Shown here in pieces: positions 1-10,623 of a stretch of DNA of 64,000 nucleotides. The position numbers and the translations under genes were made by a program. Below the pieces are notes generated by a model. The model worked only from the letters and a program-made list of their open reading frames with translations, did no database searches and was not told the DNA's origin. Source of the stretch: Adiantum capillus-veneris (taxonomy: Eukaryota; Streptophyta; Polypodiopsida; Polypodiales; Pteridaceae). The stretch is from assembly GCA_014529385.2 (NCBI GenBank), contig CM043944.1, forward strand, positions 178,098,240 to 178,162,239, written 5' to 3'. Every line of letters begins with the position of its first letter. Positions within the stretch are counted from its first letter, which is position 1.

Positions 1-1327
1 GGGTTTACGATTGTGTTTCCCAAGAGCACAAAATTCACAAATTCCCAAATGGGGATGGGCTTTAAGATCCATGACATGAACAAGATCACGACGTTGAAGA
101 TCAAGGAGTTTTGAGAAATCAGCATGAACACAACGGTGATGCCATACTTTGCAATCATGATCACCTAGAGCAGTGACAATATTTGCTACAGCATCGTTGA
201 GAGAGAGTTCAAATAAATTACCGTTTCGAGGAGCAGTGGCTATAGTCTGTCCATCTTTCTCAATTCGGCATTTGGTATAATCAAATCCAACAAACAGACC
301 AAGATCAACAAGTCTAGAAACTGAAAGAAGATTACGTTGAAGATCTGGTACATGTAATACTCCTCGCAAAATTCGAGTGGAAGAAGATAAGGTACCAAGA
401 TATAAGTCTCCAATACCCTTTACTTGACAAGTAGTATCATCAGCAAGATAAACAACACGTTGAACTGGCAGTGGATGATAGTTATGGAGCCACTTAGACT
501 GATATGTCATATTTCCTGTAGCACCAGAATCGACAATAAAAAGTGATCCATCACGTACATGAAGTATTCTGTTTGGAGCAACTGAACATAGGACGTAGCT
601 TGTTTCTGGTACAATGTTGTTTCGATGTTCAGTAGCATATGCTCTATTCTGATCTGTGTCGAATCGACGCTTATAGCACATATGAGTGGGATGATCAGAT
701 CGTCCGCAATATTCACAAGAAGAAGAAGAAGAGTCTCTAGATAAACGTGGTTGTTTTGTGGTAATATTGTGTTCTTCATCATATTGACGTGCCCAACAAT
801 CATCTTTAGTATGGCCATTTTTGTTGGAGTAAGAACATTGCTTATTAGGAAATTTGAGAAGATTTGAAAGACTCAATATGTCCCGTCATGGCAGTACCAA
901 CTTCATATTGTAACTTGTTAAGCAACCCTCTCAAATAAAGTATTTCTGTAACATAATTCTTCTGAAAGTTTGCAATAAGGTACTTCCATACGTCATGGGA
1001 AGTAGGCAGTTCATACATATCAAGCAAAAGGGAATCAGTAAGAGCAGAAAGAATATACCGACGAGCTGCTTTATCATGTCGTTGCCAATCGGTATAGGCA
1101 ACATTCCAATCTTCAAATATAGGTCCTTCAGTGATAAGCACGTTATCATTATCCGTATCAACAGGCTGAGGCGGACAAACACGATTTCCAAGAACAACAT
1201 CGGAGAGTTCATCGCCTTCAAGAATTAACAACATCTTTGCTTTCCAGCCTGGAAATCCTTGACCTTGGAAAGGAGGAACAGAACGTTGGCCAGAAGGAAA
1301 GCCGTTGACGAGAATATTCATAGCCAT
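1..1327 (-). pseudogene. Ty1/copia gag-pol, 5' part, truncated by window edge
   Basis: This is the start of a copia polyprotein read on the minus strand, beginning MAMNILVNG at 1327. Gag is followed by two CCHC knuckles (the second is CEYCGRSDHPTHMC), a retropepsin core FIVDSGATGN, and the GAG-pre-integrase HH/CC module, which runs off the window at position 1. The same family occurs on the plus strand at 24500-27727 and aligns throughout. Relative to that copy, about 323 bp are missing near 859, joining the middle of gag to just before the first knuckle; 323 is not a multiple of three, so the frame is broken. Elsewhere this copy is better preserved: it keeps CAG and GAA codons that are stops in the plus copy. 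It is non-functional as it stands. Confidence 0.9.
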
Positions 1328-2061
1328 ATCTTGTTGCGAGAAGACGTATAAGATAAGATCGCAGAATCTGCACACTATATATGGTGAAGGCCGCAATTGA
1401 GAATGAGAGAGATATGAGTACTGCGTTCTGTCAACGATAAACGTAAGAAGGATGCTCAAGGAACGTCCAAAGATGTGAGAGACGTCACCCAAAAAAAGAC
1501 AGGGTAAAGGAGACGTTAATAATAAACGAGTCCTCAAAGTAGAGTGGCGTGAGACGCAAGATTGACGGCCACAATACGAATAGCAAAAAGCTAAATATTC
1601 TCGAAAAATTAATGCCAAAATAAAAAAAACGATCACGGACGCGAAAGCTGCGTCAAGCTCTATTGCAGTAAAAACAGCATAACTTTCTGCTGCGAACTCC
1701 GATTGACGCAAACCTAGAACTCAAATCGAAGAGCTCGAGGAGACGAACAAGTTTTGGATGAAAAGTGCCATTGTGCTACGCTCCATCGCGCTTTTCCCGT
1801 TTCTCCAAATTTTGAGCAGAACAGCAAGAAAAATTGAGATGAAGTTCAGGGTGTCATTAACAAGAAAACGTAATCAACGATTAGATTGATTATAAATAAA
1901 CGCCACATAAAACACTAATCATATTCTTCTTAACACAAAACAACCACAGTTAACAAGAATCAATGCTCAGAAATAAAATTTGTAACAATTTTGAATCTTA
2001 CATGCGAATCGCATACACATACTGTTGTCACCATGAATTGAATCGGCGCGTGATCGTTACC
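1328..2061 (-). other. Untranslated leader of the minus-strand copia element
   Basis: About 730 bp lie between the primer-binding site and the gag start, and they match 23744-24499 of the plus-strand copy. Chance open frames cross it, but none is conserved between the two copies. It probably holds leader and packaging signals, which cannot be seen directly. Confidence 0.7.
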
Positions 2062-2073
2062 GCTCTGATACCA
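2062..2073 (-). promoter_or_regulatory. Copia primer-binding site (tRNA-iMet type)
   Basis: Read on the minus strand this is TGGTATCAGAGC, the usual plant copia primer-binding site complementary to the 3' end of initiator tRNA-Met. It directly abuts the 5' LTR and fixes its inner boundary. Confidence 0.92.
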
Positions 2074-2216
2074 TGTTGAGATGTAGAGAGAAAGAGAGAG
2101 AGACGAGACAAGAGACACACCATATACGCTCCCAAAGACTGATTCATATTGAGGACAAGATACAAATATATAGGTGAGACCAAGTTCAGTAGAGTGAGCC
2201 ATATATAGCTCCAACA
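2074..2216 (-). repeat. Copia 5' LTR (143 bp)
   Basis: On the minus strand it begins TGTTGGAGC and ends TCTCAACA, giving the TG..CA termini of an LTR, followed at once by the primer-binding site. It matches the 145-bp LTR at 23587-23731. No 3' LTR for this copy is in the window. Confidence 0.88.
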
Positions 2217-2553
2217 GGACCTATTCATTGCAATAGTATAAGTGGGACATGGATCTATTGTCTTGGTTGAAAAGGACTTAGTTCATGGTATACCATTGGG
2301 AACTATAGTCTTAATAATGGAGTCTCTTAGGGCTTGCCTTTGGTTTGACCATTATTGAGTTACTAGCAAGCTCAATAGGAACTATAATCAACGGAGCAAT
2401 GTTAAACCCTATCCACTAGTCTTTGCAATCAGCAGTCTCTAAACCACGAGTGTGGCTGATTGCGAACTAATTTTCAAAGGTAAAGAAGAGTATAAAATAA
2501 GTTTTTTGAGGGTACCAAATCACAAAGTAATTCTATACATAAGTTTAATTAGC
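2217..2553 (+). other. 5' leader of gypsy-like copy 1
   Basis: This non-coding stretch is weakly similar to 53230-53493, which lies upstream of the other gag copy. Shared islands include a 'cttaataatgg' block and 'ttttcaaaggt'. It is probably untranslated leader. No LTR boundary can be recognised. Confidence 0.45.
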
Positions 2554-4460
2554 ATGGCTGACAATAAACAAGAGAGTAGAATGAACATTGATCACTTTTA
2601 TTTTGCACATGAAGGTGCTATGATTATTCCCCCATGTTTGTTAGCTAAATTGTTAATAGGCTGCATCAAGCTATGGGCAAACTTGCTTTGCAAGACGAAG
2701 TTACTCAAAAACTTTGTACTTATGGGATTTCCCTTCCTCTCCAAGAGGAGAGCTAGAGAGCTTAGGAGGTCTCTTGATGAGACTCCCCAAAGAAGACTCT
2801 CTCCCAGAAGAGAAGAGGAATCCAAAGAACAAAAAATAATAAAATACCTTAAGTTCCTCTAGAGATGTGGCTCCACAAAGACGGCGATCTATATGGTCGC
2901 CAACTCCTCCCAAGAAGGAACAGTTAACCCATAGTCCTTCTCCTCCTTACTCCAAAAGGGAAGAGAGGAAACAAAGGAAGAAAGAGGCAAGAAAGAGGCA
3001 CCCTCTTCTCCTTCTTCTTCACCAACGGGTAACCCATAGTCCTTCTTGTTACTCCAAAAGGGAAGAGAGAAAATAAAGGAAGAAAGAGGTCACCCTCTTC
3101 TCCTTCTTCACCTTCCTCCTCTTTCAACGAAAGCAACAGCTATTCTCCTAGAGAATACAAGAGGAGAGGACATCGCAAAACATACCCTGCATCGAGAAGG
3201 TCCCAAAATATCAAGAAATTCAAAGAGGGAGGAAAGAGTATGTCTTTTCTCACCTATGATGATACCTTTGGTACCACCGACAAAGTATTGGCCTTCATCC
3301 AACAATTTGATGCAGCCTTTGGAGACGAGGGTTTCACAGATTCCTCCAAGCTATGCCATGTACCTATACACTTCCAAAAATCTTCTTGTTAATGGTGGGA
3401 TAGCCTTTGTGGAAAAAGAAAATCCCTAAATATATGGAAAACTCTACAAGTTTTCATCATGAAGCAATTCCTTGCAAGCAATGCAAAGGACAAAGTTCTT
3501 ACCAAATGGTGTAGTTTGAAGCTTCTCTCCAATGATTCTATCCACAAATATGTGGACAAGTTTTGGGAATTTACATCTCAAGGCTATTGTCTTTCAAAAG
3601 ATAGAATTTGTCGAGCAAAAGAAACAATTCTATGCAGGGTTACCTGAAGACATGGCTGAGTATGTCAACTCTCAATGGCCTGGTTCTATCACTGAAGTAA
3701 TCCACCACACTATAGTTTCTTTGCGCATGAATTTCAAACAAGGGTCTAGAAGGAATGACAAGCCCATGGAAAGCAAAGACAAAAGTGATGCAAAGGGGAA
3801 AAACAATCCCAAAATTCTCCCTACTAGGCAATTTTAACAACAACAACAATAGCAAATTGTCCAAGGAGAAGGGAGTCTACAAAGGTAAAAGTAAACTCTC
3901 TCCTAAAGAGCTAGAATATTTTTGATCACAGATGATTCAAGTGTGGGAGCAAGGACATGGCTACCGTTTTTGCCCCAAAAGAAATGCCTGCAATGAGACT
4001 CTTAGAGCTTCAACGATCAAAGCTCCAAAAGAGGATACTCATTTCAAAGGATCACCTCTCTCCTATGCTTGGGGAAAGGTAAGGGAGCATGATGCCTTAA
4101 TCTTGTTTGACCCTTGCTCTACTCACAAATTCATATCAACAGAGTTGGCCACTAAGTTGGGCATTCAAGCATTTAAGACGGGAGATACTGTAACTGTCGA
4201 TGGATTTTTCAAGGGACACCTACCCTCTATTACTCCCTTGATTGGGAAGTTGACGCTTCATGTCCAAAGCTACGTCGATAAAGAAGACTTTTTAATCTCT
4301 CCTCTCCAACATGAGGATGTTATTCTAGGGGCACCATGGTTCAACCACATGGCTTCCAACATGAAGTTCCTTGAAAGGAGAATCTACTTCACTTATAGAC
4401 AAAAAAACATGTATATAGATGCTAATGAGTCTTGTTGTACTATCACTTTGAAAATCTCCA
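2554..4460 (+). pseudogene. Ty3/gypsy gag-protease, decayed copy 1
   Basis: Gag starts MADNKQES at 2554, in the same context as the copy at 53494. An Arg/Ser/Lys-rich stretch full of REERKQRKK-type motifs follows, with a local duplication at about 2935-3075, and then a retrotransposon Gag domain (SFLTYDDTF, then FIQQFDAAF). The CCHC knuckle at about 3940 has lost its first cysteines (EQGHGYRFC remains). The retropepsin region reads LILFDPCSTHKFIS, with the active DSG/DTG triad altered to DPC. Many stops and frameshifts are present. Similarity ends near 4460-4507, so RT is absent. This is a dead fragment of the family seen at 53494-55616. Confidence 0.85.
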
Positions 4461-4507
4461 AGTGTTTACCATGCTGTTTTACCACATTTTGTAGAGAGAA
4501 GGTGTAA

Positions 4508-4660
4508 ATTCAATGAGAGAAACAAGAGAGAGGAGGATGGGGGTTGTTTTTCTGTGTTTAAAGTATTATTGCGACGTTATCCGCTGTTATTACCGCACTC
4601 ATTACTGTCGTTATATTTGCTATCCAAATTTAGCGCCTAAACTTTCAAATTCTCGCTTTA
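4508..4660. other. Putative subterminal region of the CACTA element, left side
   Basis: 4561-4620 carries short TTAT/ATTAC motifs every 10-12 bp, including GTTATTACCGC at 4586-4596. The exact inverse, GCGGTAATAAC, occurs at 9578-9588, on the other side of the transposase. Paired subterminal repeats are typical of CACTA elements, but I cannot find CACTA/TAGTG tips, so the limits are tentative. Confidence 0.4.

Positions 4661-4689
<29 letters not shown>
4661..4689 (+). repeat. Poly-C tract (29 C)
   Basis: An uninterrupted run of cytosines. Its length may be inaccurate because of sequencing. Confidence 0.97.
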
Positions 4690-4692
<3 letters not shown>

Positions 4693-4772
4693 TCAAATTT
4701 TGGTGTTTCCCTCCTCTAAATAAAAAATAAAGAATATTGTATATAATTTTCAAATATAAAAATGAAGAGAAA

Positions 4773-4775
<3 letters not shown>

Positions 4776-4838
<63 letters not shown>
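4776..4838 (+). repeat. (GA)n microsatellite
   Basis: A pure GA dinucleotide tract of about 60 bp. The open frames crossing it on both strands are low-complexity artefacts. From here to about 5200 I see GC-rich then CT-rich DNA with no recognisable gene. Confidence 0.95.
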
Positions 4839-4843
<5 letters not shown>

Positions 4844-5329
4844 GGGGGAGAAGGAGGCCGGGGATATAAGGCCCGGTTCACACGCTGCGGTGGAAATGCT
4901 TTCCATAGGGGCGTCTAAGCTGGGTGGCAAAAGCCTATTTTCTCCAGAAGGTATCATCTTCCTCCGGGCCCGCCATTTTTCTTCCGACACCCCCCCTCGG
5001 AAGAGCTACTGGCCTCTCTCTCCACCTCTCCTTTTTTTGTTCTTCTTCCTCCAACACCGTTCAGACGAGGTGGCGGTAGACCTGCAGAAAGACTTTCTTC
5101 CTCCAGTCTCGTCTGAACCCAGCATAAGATTACCCTTGGTTACAACTAAAATAATCAATTTTAATTGATTAACATAATTGAGCATATTCTCAAATCTAAA
5201 GAGAGGAAGAGGAGGGAGAGAGAGGTGAATGGATTACACGACCAAATACTTCATAACTGCAAAATGTTTATGAATCATCTTCCAAAAGATCTCTACATGA
5301 AGCATCATCCAATTCTAAGCCCATGGCTC

Positions 5330-8300
5330 CTAAATCAATAAAGAGAGAAACGAAATTGTCATTGTGGATGCATTGCCAACTTCATCATCTTCGAGTTCGT
5401 CATCCTCCATCTCATCATCTTCATCACCATGAAAATCATCCTCGCTAAAACTTGCTGCCGCCGGACTTGATTCATCGACCTCCCTCTCTTCTGTTTCCAC
5501 CTCATCCAAAGTTGGAGGTGAAAGAGGGTCGAAGATAGTCTCCACTTCATTAGTGGAAAAAATGGTTCTCCCCCGAGGTATTACGGGAATTATAAACCAA
5601 AGTTGTGGTTGGTGGATTTCTGGGATATAGATGACCTATAAATAGAAGCTCAAAGTGAGTAACATTGGTATAACTAATGCTACAACAAGTAAATAAGAAT
5701 AAAAAAGGTACATGTCACTCGCCTGCACACAATTGCACGGTAAAACTAAATTGTCATACCTCCCCGTGTGATGTGCACTAGAGCCCGCCATGTAGAGGCC
5801 ATTCTCATGTCGTCTATACACAATTGCAAACCACTTGTACTCAAAATGAAGCTATGAAAGGTTCTAAAATTAACCTTTAGTATCCTTTCAATAGTTCCAC
5901 AGTACCTGTCTTCATCACTATCTGTGTCAAAGTTACCCATGATGGCACAATCCATGGTGGTTCTATGCTCATCAATGTGGTGCATACGAAAGTGACGACC
6001 CTTTGACCACATAGAGTTAAAGGAACACTACAAAATACAAAAATATATTAATTTATCAAATAGATATTAAAGATAATTTCAAGAAATAGCGAGACAATAT
6101 CGTTTAGGTATATGAGTACTCTACCTTTGGTACGCAGCCTCGTGCATACTCCCATTATTTGTTGGTGATGTCTTCTCCCCACGCTTTTGCCTCGGTCATT
6201 CTCTCATGAATCCACTCTGCACTAATGAGATCTGGGAAACATGCAAGGTGTCTAGGCACTAGGGGTGCCCTCCTTCCTCCATGTGCTTGTTTCCATGCTT
6301 CCATCTCTTGCAAATGCCTAGCCTTTGCCACTATCCACAAGTCCACCCACTTGGTCATAATCTTTGCATTGAGAATGCAAAGGTTATCGACCACTTCGGC
6401 TAGATTCATATCCATGCTAAGTAGTTTTCCCTTTCCACTTGTCCAGTGTGAAGTCATCCTTGAATCTTCCTCGTTTGACTACATGCGAGGCAATGAAGGA
6501 TCAACTTGTGCCAAATACTCTGTTATGTAAACAAATGCATCTTGAACAATCCACCCTTTGGCCATACATGCCTGTGGTTGAGACCGTAGCCACACAAAAT
6601 CTTTGAGAGTCTTTAGAAACGTCTCTAAGGAGAACATCCATCGTGCGTACACTACTCCACATATAGCTATCTTCTCCACCACGTGAACCAAGAGGTGAAT
6701 TTGACTAAGAAGGACCGATCAAGGAAATGCATCCTCAATGGCACACACAATTTCTGTTGCAAGTGTTTAAGCAGCAAGGATAGCATCTATTTTGATTTTC
6801 TTGGAGCTCACAAATTTGCAAGAAAACACACAAGGATACACTAAGTGCTAGTTGAAATTATTGTGTACATAAAAAAAGTGTACTTGAGTGGATTCTTGTG
6901 GTGTACCTTACTAGCTCTCCTCATTCGAAAATAGCGTCCCTGACTTTCTTGTCCCTGCATATACACATACTCACCGGATGAATGAACTACAATGTAAAAG
7001 TGACTGATAGTCATACACAGAAACTATAGATAAAATAGTGAGTATGAAGATTACCTGAAGCATCTTGTGCCAATCGTGGGACTTCAACCCATACAACTAA
7101 ACTCTTCCACCCTTCTTTGATTTTGTGAAAGCTCCCTTTATTGAACTCATGTATCCTGTTGGTGTGCAAATAGAGGCGATGGTACCGTTCACCTTGTCTA
7201 ATTCTTCTTTTTCTAGCATCCATGGTGCTTTAGGAAGCACAATCTTTCCATTTGGGACACGCCATGGAGTGGCAGAGGCGGGGAGAGGTGTTAAAAGCCT
7301 CAAATCCTCCCTCACACCCAAAGAGTCCTTCTTGCCAATAATGTGGTCCCATAGTTTTTGGGCTACATTCTTGAATATGTACATGGGAGCCAAGATATGT
7401 TGTATTTTTAAGTCCTTCCAATATGGAAGCCTTTAAAATATAGAATACCTTGACATATCTTTTGGTGGAGGACACGGATCCCAGTTGTTGTTGTGGTGTT
7501 CCTCCCAAATGGTTGCCCAATCTGCCATTGTGAGCTTTCAAGGAGCCTTCCCATTTGTTGGAGCCTTGTGCTTCTTATGCCCTTGGGGTAAGAAATGATC
7601 GTTGTTTGGATAGATTACCTTGCGCAAGGAATCTCGCCTCTCCATCTCTAACGGTGGCCCGCAAGTAGGACATGAATTATGCCCCAATCTGGACAACCCT
7701 GCAGACATATCATATGGTAAGAGAGATGAGTGAACTAAAGTGAGCTAAAGGGAGAGAGGGAATGAGGGAAAGAGAGATAGAGGACAAGGGGTTACCAGAA
7801 ATCTCTCCAAGCCCAGGATAGCTATGCATAGTCCACATAAGGATTCCTCTCACTTGAGACTCTCTCCCCCCCTTTACAAGTGAGACATCGACAACAGGAA
7901 TGCCTCTCCATAACTCCTCCAACCCCTCAATGAGGGACTGGAGGTAAATGTCAATATTTGACACTTTGTACTTACCTCGCACAAGCAAGGAAAGAAGTAT
8001 ATTTCCCTTCTTGGTTGTCTCCCATGGTGGAATATTGTAGTTGACGATCACCACAAGCCAAGAGATCCATGAAGTAGACTTAGTGCCGAAGGGGTTGACA
8101 CCATCATTTGCTAACCCAAGCCTCAAGTGTCAAGGCTCCAACCCAAACTCTAGCCATTGAGTTTTGATGTGCTTCCATGCAGGTGAATCGGTAGAGACAT
8201 GCATCATTCCATCATTTGAGCGATGGTTTCCGTGCCACGCAAGAAGGTCCACAATAGGTCTCCTTTTAAACATATGTTGGATGCGAGGTATTAATGGAAA

Positions 8301-8618
8301 ATGTCTTAATACCTTGTTGGGTAGGTGTGCCCCGCTCACACATGTCTTGTATCATGCCTCCTCGCGCATGGGACATGAGGTAGCATGTGCATGCTCATTG
8401 CGGTATAGAATGCAATCATTGACACAGGCATGGATGAGCTCATACTCCATTCCAAGTGCAGTGACATACGATCTAGCTCGTGGACAATCTAGAGGCATGT
8501 GGTGATCTTCTGGCAACATTTTACCCATCAAACTACAACAAACATGCATATTAGTATAATTCCTAGAAGACGACACCATAAAGAGAGAGGGAGAGAGTAT
8601 ATAAAATCCACATTCCAT
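5330..8618 (-). pseudogene. CACTA (En/Spm) transposase Tnp2, decayed
   Basis: Minus-strand segments line up in order with plant Tnp2. 8618-8352 has GYE/IHAC-type sequence (YELIHACVNDCILYRNEH). 8339-8130 has KVLRHFPLIPRIQ and NDGMMHVSTDSPAWK. 8126-7710 has RLGLANDGVNPFG, YNIPPWETTKK and LIEGLEELW. 7680-7540 has CPTCGPP and FLPQGHKKHK. 7440-7097 has LPYWKDLKIQHILAPMYIF and PTGYMSSIK. 6691-6479 has VHVVEKIAICGVVYARWM and KGWIVQDAF. 6012-5746 has DTDSDEDRYCGTIERIL, and 5545-5330 is an acidic tail. Frame changes separate the blocks; some may be introns, since AT-rich gaps lie at 6020-6130 and 6700-7000. The enzyme would cut and join transposon ends in the nucleus. Probably inactive. Confidence 0.85.
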
Positions 8619-8734
8619 ACTTACAGATGTAGTGCATCAACACTTGCATTCCTCCAACCAAATTTTGCTTGCAATTTGAGTACTTCCAATGATGCTCGGA
8701 GCACCGAGTATCATGCACCATCGTAAAGAGGTGT

Positions 8735-9193
8735 TCAGGTAATCGTCATCAATCTATCCTCCATTTTGGTAGCCCATTTAGTGCAGGGCTGACAATCCTC
8801 TTCACACACGTCGTGCTCATGAACTAGTAACTCATCACACATGTCAAACATGTACTCATCCTCTACCTCAAAGTGCGACGAAGACGCCGTAGGAGATGCC
8901 GACGTAGAGCCAATGGGAGGATCACCATGCGGTGCACCCAAATCACCCAGTTGCTCTTGCCTCTACCATTCGGCCTTGCTCGTCGGTGCACCACCACCGA
9001 ACACATACCAATGGGGAACCTCCTCAAGTGACGTGTGAGTCACGCTATCATCTCTCCCAGAATTTTTTCGAGGATACCAAAGCCCTTTGTTCTCCACGTG
9101 CTCCAAAGCAATGCGCCTCAAGCGAGTAATTGCCCAACAATCTTTCTTTGGGCCTCTAGGAGGACCATGACCATCCCAGTCAATGTCCTGCAC
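8735..9193 (-). pseudogene. Possible N-terminal exons upstream of Tnp2
   Basis: Two open segments (9193-8963 and 8941-8735) precede the recognisable Tnp2 blocks on the same strand. They are acidic and Cys-containing near the end (CDELLVHEHDVCEEDCQPC). I do not recognise a domain. Position and strand suggest they belong to the same transposon gene. 9200-9420 beyond is AT-rich with no gene visible. Confidence 0.4.
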
Positions 9194-9478
9194 ACGTGAA
9201 AGGTTGTTTATTTAGTCATGTGTCCTAAAAAATAAAAAATTAGAAAAACACTTAATTCCATTAGAAAAAATTACGTATAGTTAAAGTCAAAGGGAATAAA
9301 TGACAATGAGTGTGAAACTTATTTTTTTAACTAAAAGAGATTTTGAAAAATTTAGTTAATAAACATTTAAAAGTACTACAAAATAAAGTATTCATAAAAA
9401 ATAAAAATCTTCATCAAAAAACTCAAAAGGCTAAAAATTGAAATAATGTACAGCTAAGGGTAGAGGGGGTGGTTTGTA

Positions 9479-9500
9479 CCCCCCCCTCCCCCCCCCCCTT
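9479..9500 (+). repeat. Interrupted poly-C tract
   Basis: Two C runs separated by a single T. It mirrors the poly-C at 4661 on the far side of the transposase, although both are C-rich on the same strand and so are not an inverted pair. Confidence 0.9.
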
Positions 9501-9540
9501 GCAACCTTGGATTCGCATGTATCTGTTTGAAATGACTGAC

Positions 9541-9590
9541 CGTGGTAATATGGATGGTAATAGGAGCGGTAATAGCCGCGGTAATAACTG
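9541..9590 (+). repeat. 12-bp tandem GGTAATA repeat, putative CACTA subterminal repeat
   Basis: GGTAATA recurs at 9544, 9556, 9568 and 9580, an exact 12-bp period with variable spacers. Inverted relatives lie at 4561-4620, and a looser set lies at 23527-23560. Multiple short subterminal motifs are where CACTA accessory proteins are known to bind. The assignment to this element is inferred. Confidence 0.5.
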
Positions 9591-9599
9591 GCACCTAAA

Positions 9600-9990
9600 A
9601 AAGGAAAGAAGGAAGAGTATGCCGCATTTTTGCACCATACCCTGCGTTCTTTCTCTTTGCCATCGCTCCCAAGCTTCCCCCTCCCCATCTCCCTACCCTC
9701 TCTCTCCTTCAACAAGCCTCCCCCCCATCCCCCCACCTCTCCCTTCCCGTCCTCTCCTTCTCCAAGATTCTCAAGTTTTGTCGAAGAGGGTTTCGTCCAA
9801 GTTTCGGCAAGGGGGTATTCCGCCATCTTCTTTCGAAGATCAACCTATTCGAAGCTCAACCATGCTACAAAAAGAGGTAAACACAAAAGCACATCCTCCC
9901 TCTCTCCCTTTTGTTTTCTACTACACACACACACACACATACACACACACACACATAAAAAAATAGAGAAAATAGAGAATCCATTATAGC
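9600..9990. other. Pyrimidine-rich low-complexity DNA with (CA)n
   Basis: C/T-rich sequence with a (CA)n stretch at about 9921-9955. Long open frames on both strands are compositional. No gene is recognised. Confidence 0.7.
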
Positions 9991-9995
9991 AAACC

Positions 9996-10135
9996 TAGTT
10001 CATTAGGAAATGCTTCGCACGGCTTGTTTGGAATGGTTGCTTTGCTAAGCACGTTTGGAAATGGCTGCTTTGCTATGCACGTTTGGAAATGATTGATTTG
10101 TCATGCATGTTTTGAAAATGATTGTTTGGATAGTG
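9996..10135 (+). repeat. Approx. 32-bp minisatellite, four degenerate copies
   Basis: The motif 'gtttggaaatgg..gctttgctatgcac' repeats about four times with decay. It lies just left of the (GA)n block that borders the LINE. Confidence 0.75.
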
Positions 10136-10141
10136 CTAGAT

Positions 10142-10142
<1 letters not shown>

Positions 10143-10198
<56 letters not shown>

Positions 10199-10299
10199 AG
10201 AGAGAGAGAGAAATAGATAAAGAGGGAGAGAAATGTTAGATAGAGAGAGAGAAATAGATAAAGAGAGTGAGAGAGAAAGAGGGATAGAGGTAGATAAAT

Positions 10300-10343
<44 letters not shown>

Positions 10344-10496
10344 ATAGATAAAGAGGGAAAGAAATGTTAGATAGAGAGAGAAATAGATAAAGAGAGTGAG
10401 AGAGAAAGAGGGATAGAGGTAGATAATAGAGAGAGAGGGGGGGAAGAGAGAGAAAGAGAGAGAAGGAGAGAGAGAGAGAGAGAGTGATAGCAAAAC

Positions 10497-10563
<67 letters not shown>

Positions 10564-10570
10564 TAGATAG
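10143..10570 (+). repeat. Compound (GA)n microsatellite with internal duplication
   Basis: A GA tract broken by short GATA/AAAT variants. A block of about 100 bp near 10200-10300, including 'gaaatgttagatagag', is repeated at about 10335-10435. It ends in (GATA)n at 10559-10570, exactly where the LINE 3' end begins. Read on the LINE strand, the element runs into TATCTATCTATC and then (TC)n. Confidence 0.93.
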
Positions 10571-10580
10571 TTCTATTATC

Positions 10581-10611
10581 GTCCTGGGAGGTCAAATATG
10601 ACCTATGGGAC
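10581..10611 (-). promoter_or_regulatory. 3' UTR stem-loop of the LINE
   Basis: On the element strand, GTCC pairs with GGAC, a small internal loop follows, then AGGTCA pairs with TGACCT around a TATT loop (inner stem 10589-10604). Hairpins at the 3' end serve as RT recognition sites in several stringent LINE clades. The function here is inferred from position. Confidence 0.65.
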
Positions 10612-10623
10612 CAAATGAACATG

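Noticed and set aside
6022-6045. CACTACAAAA as the tip of the CACTA element
   Set aside because: It lies inside the Tnp2 coding blocks, has no matching TAGTG at the other end, and is probably chance or intron.
10236-10622. 128-codon Ser/Leu-rich ORF
   Set aside because: Pure microsatellite translation next to the LINE 3' end.
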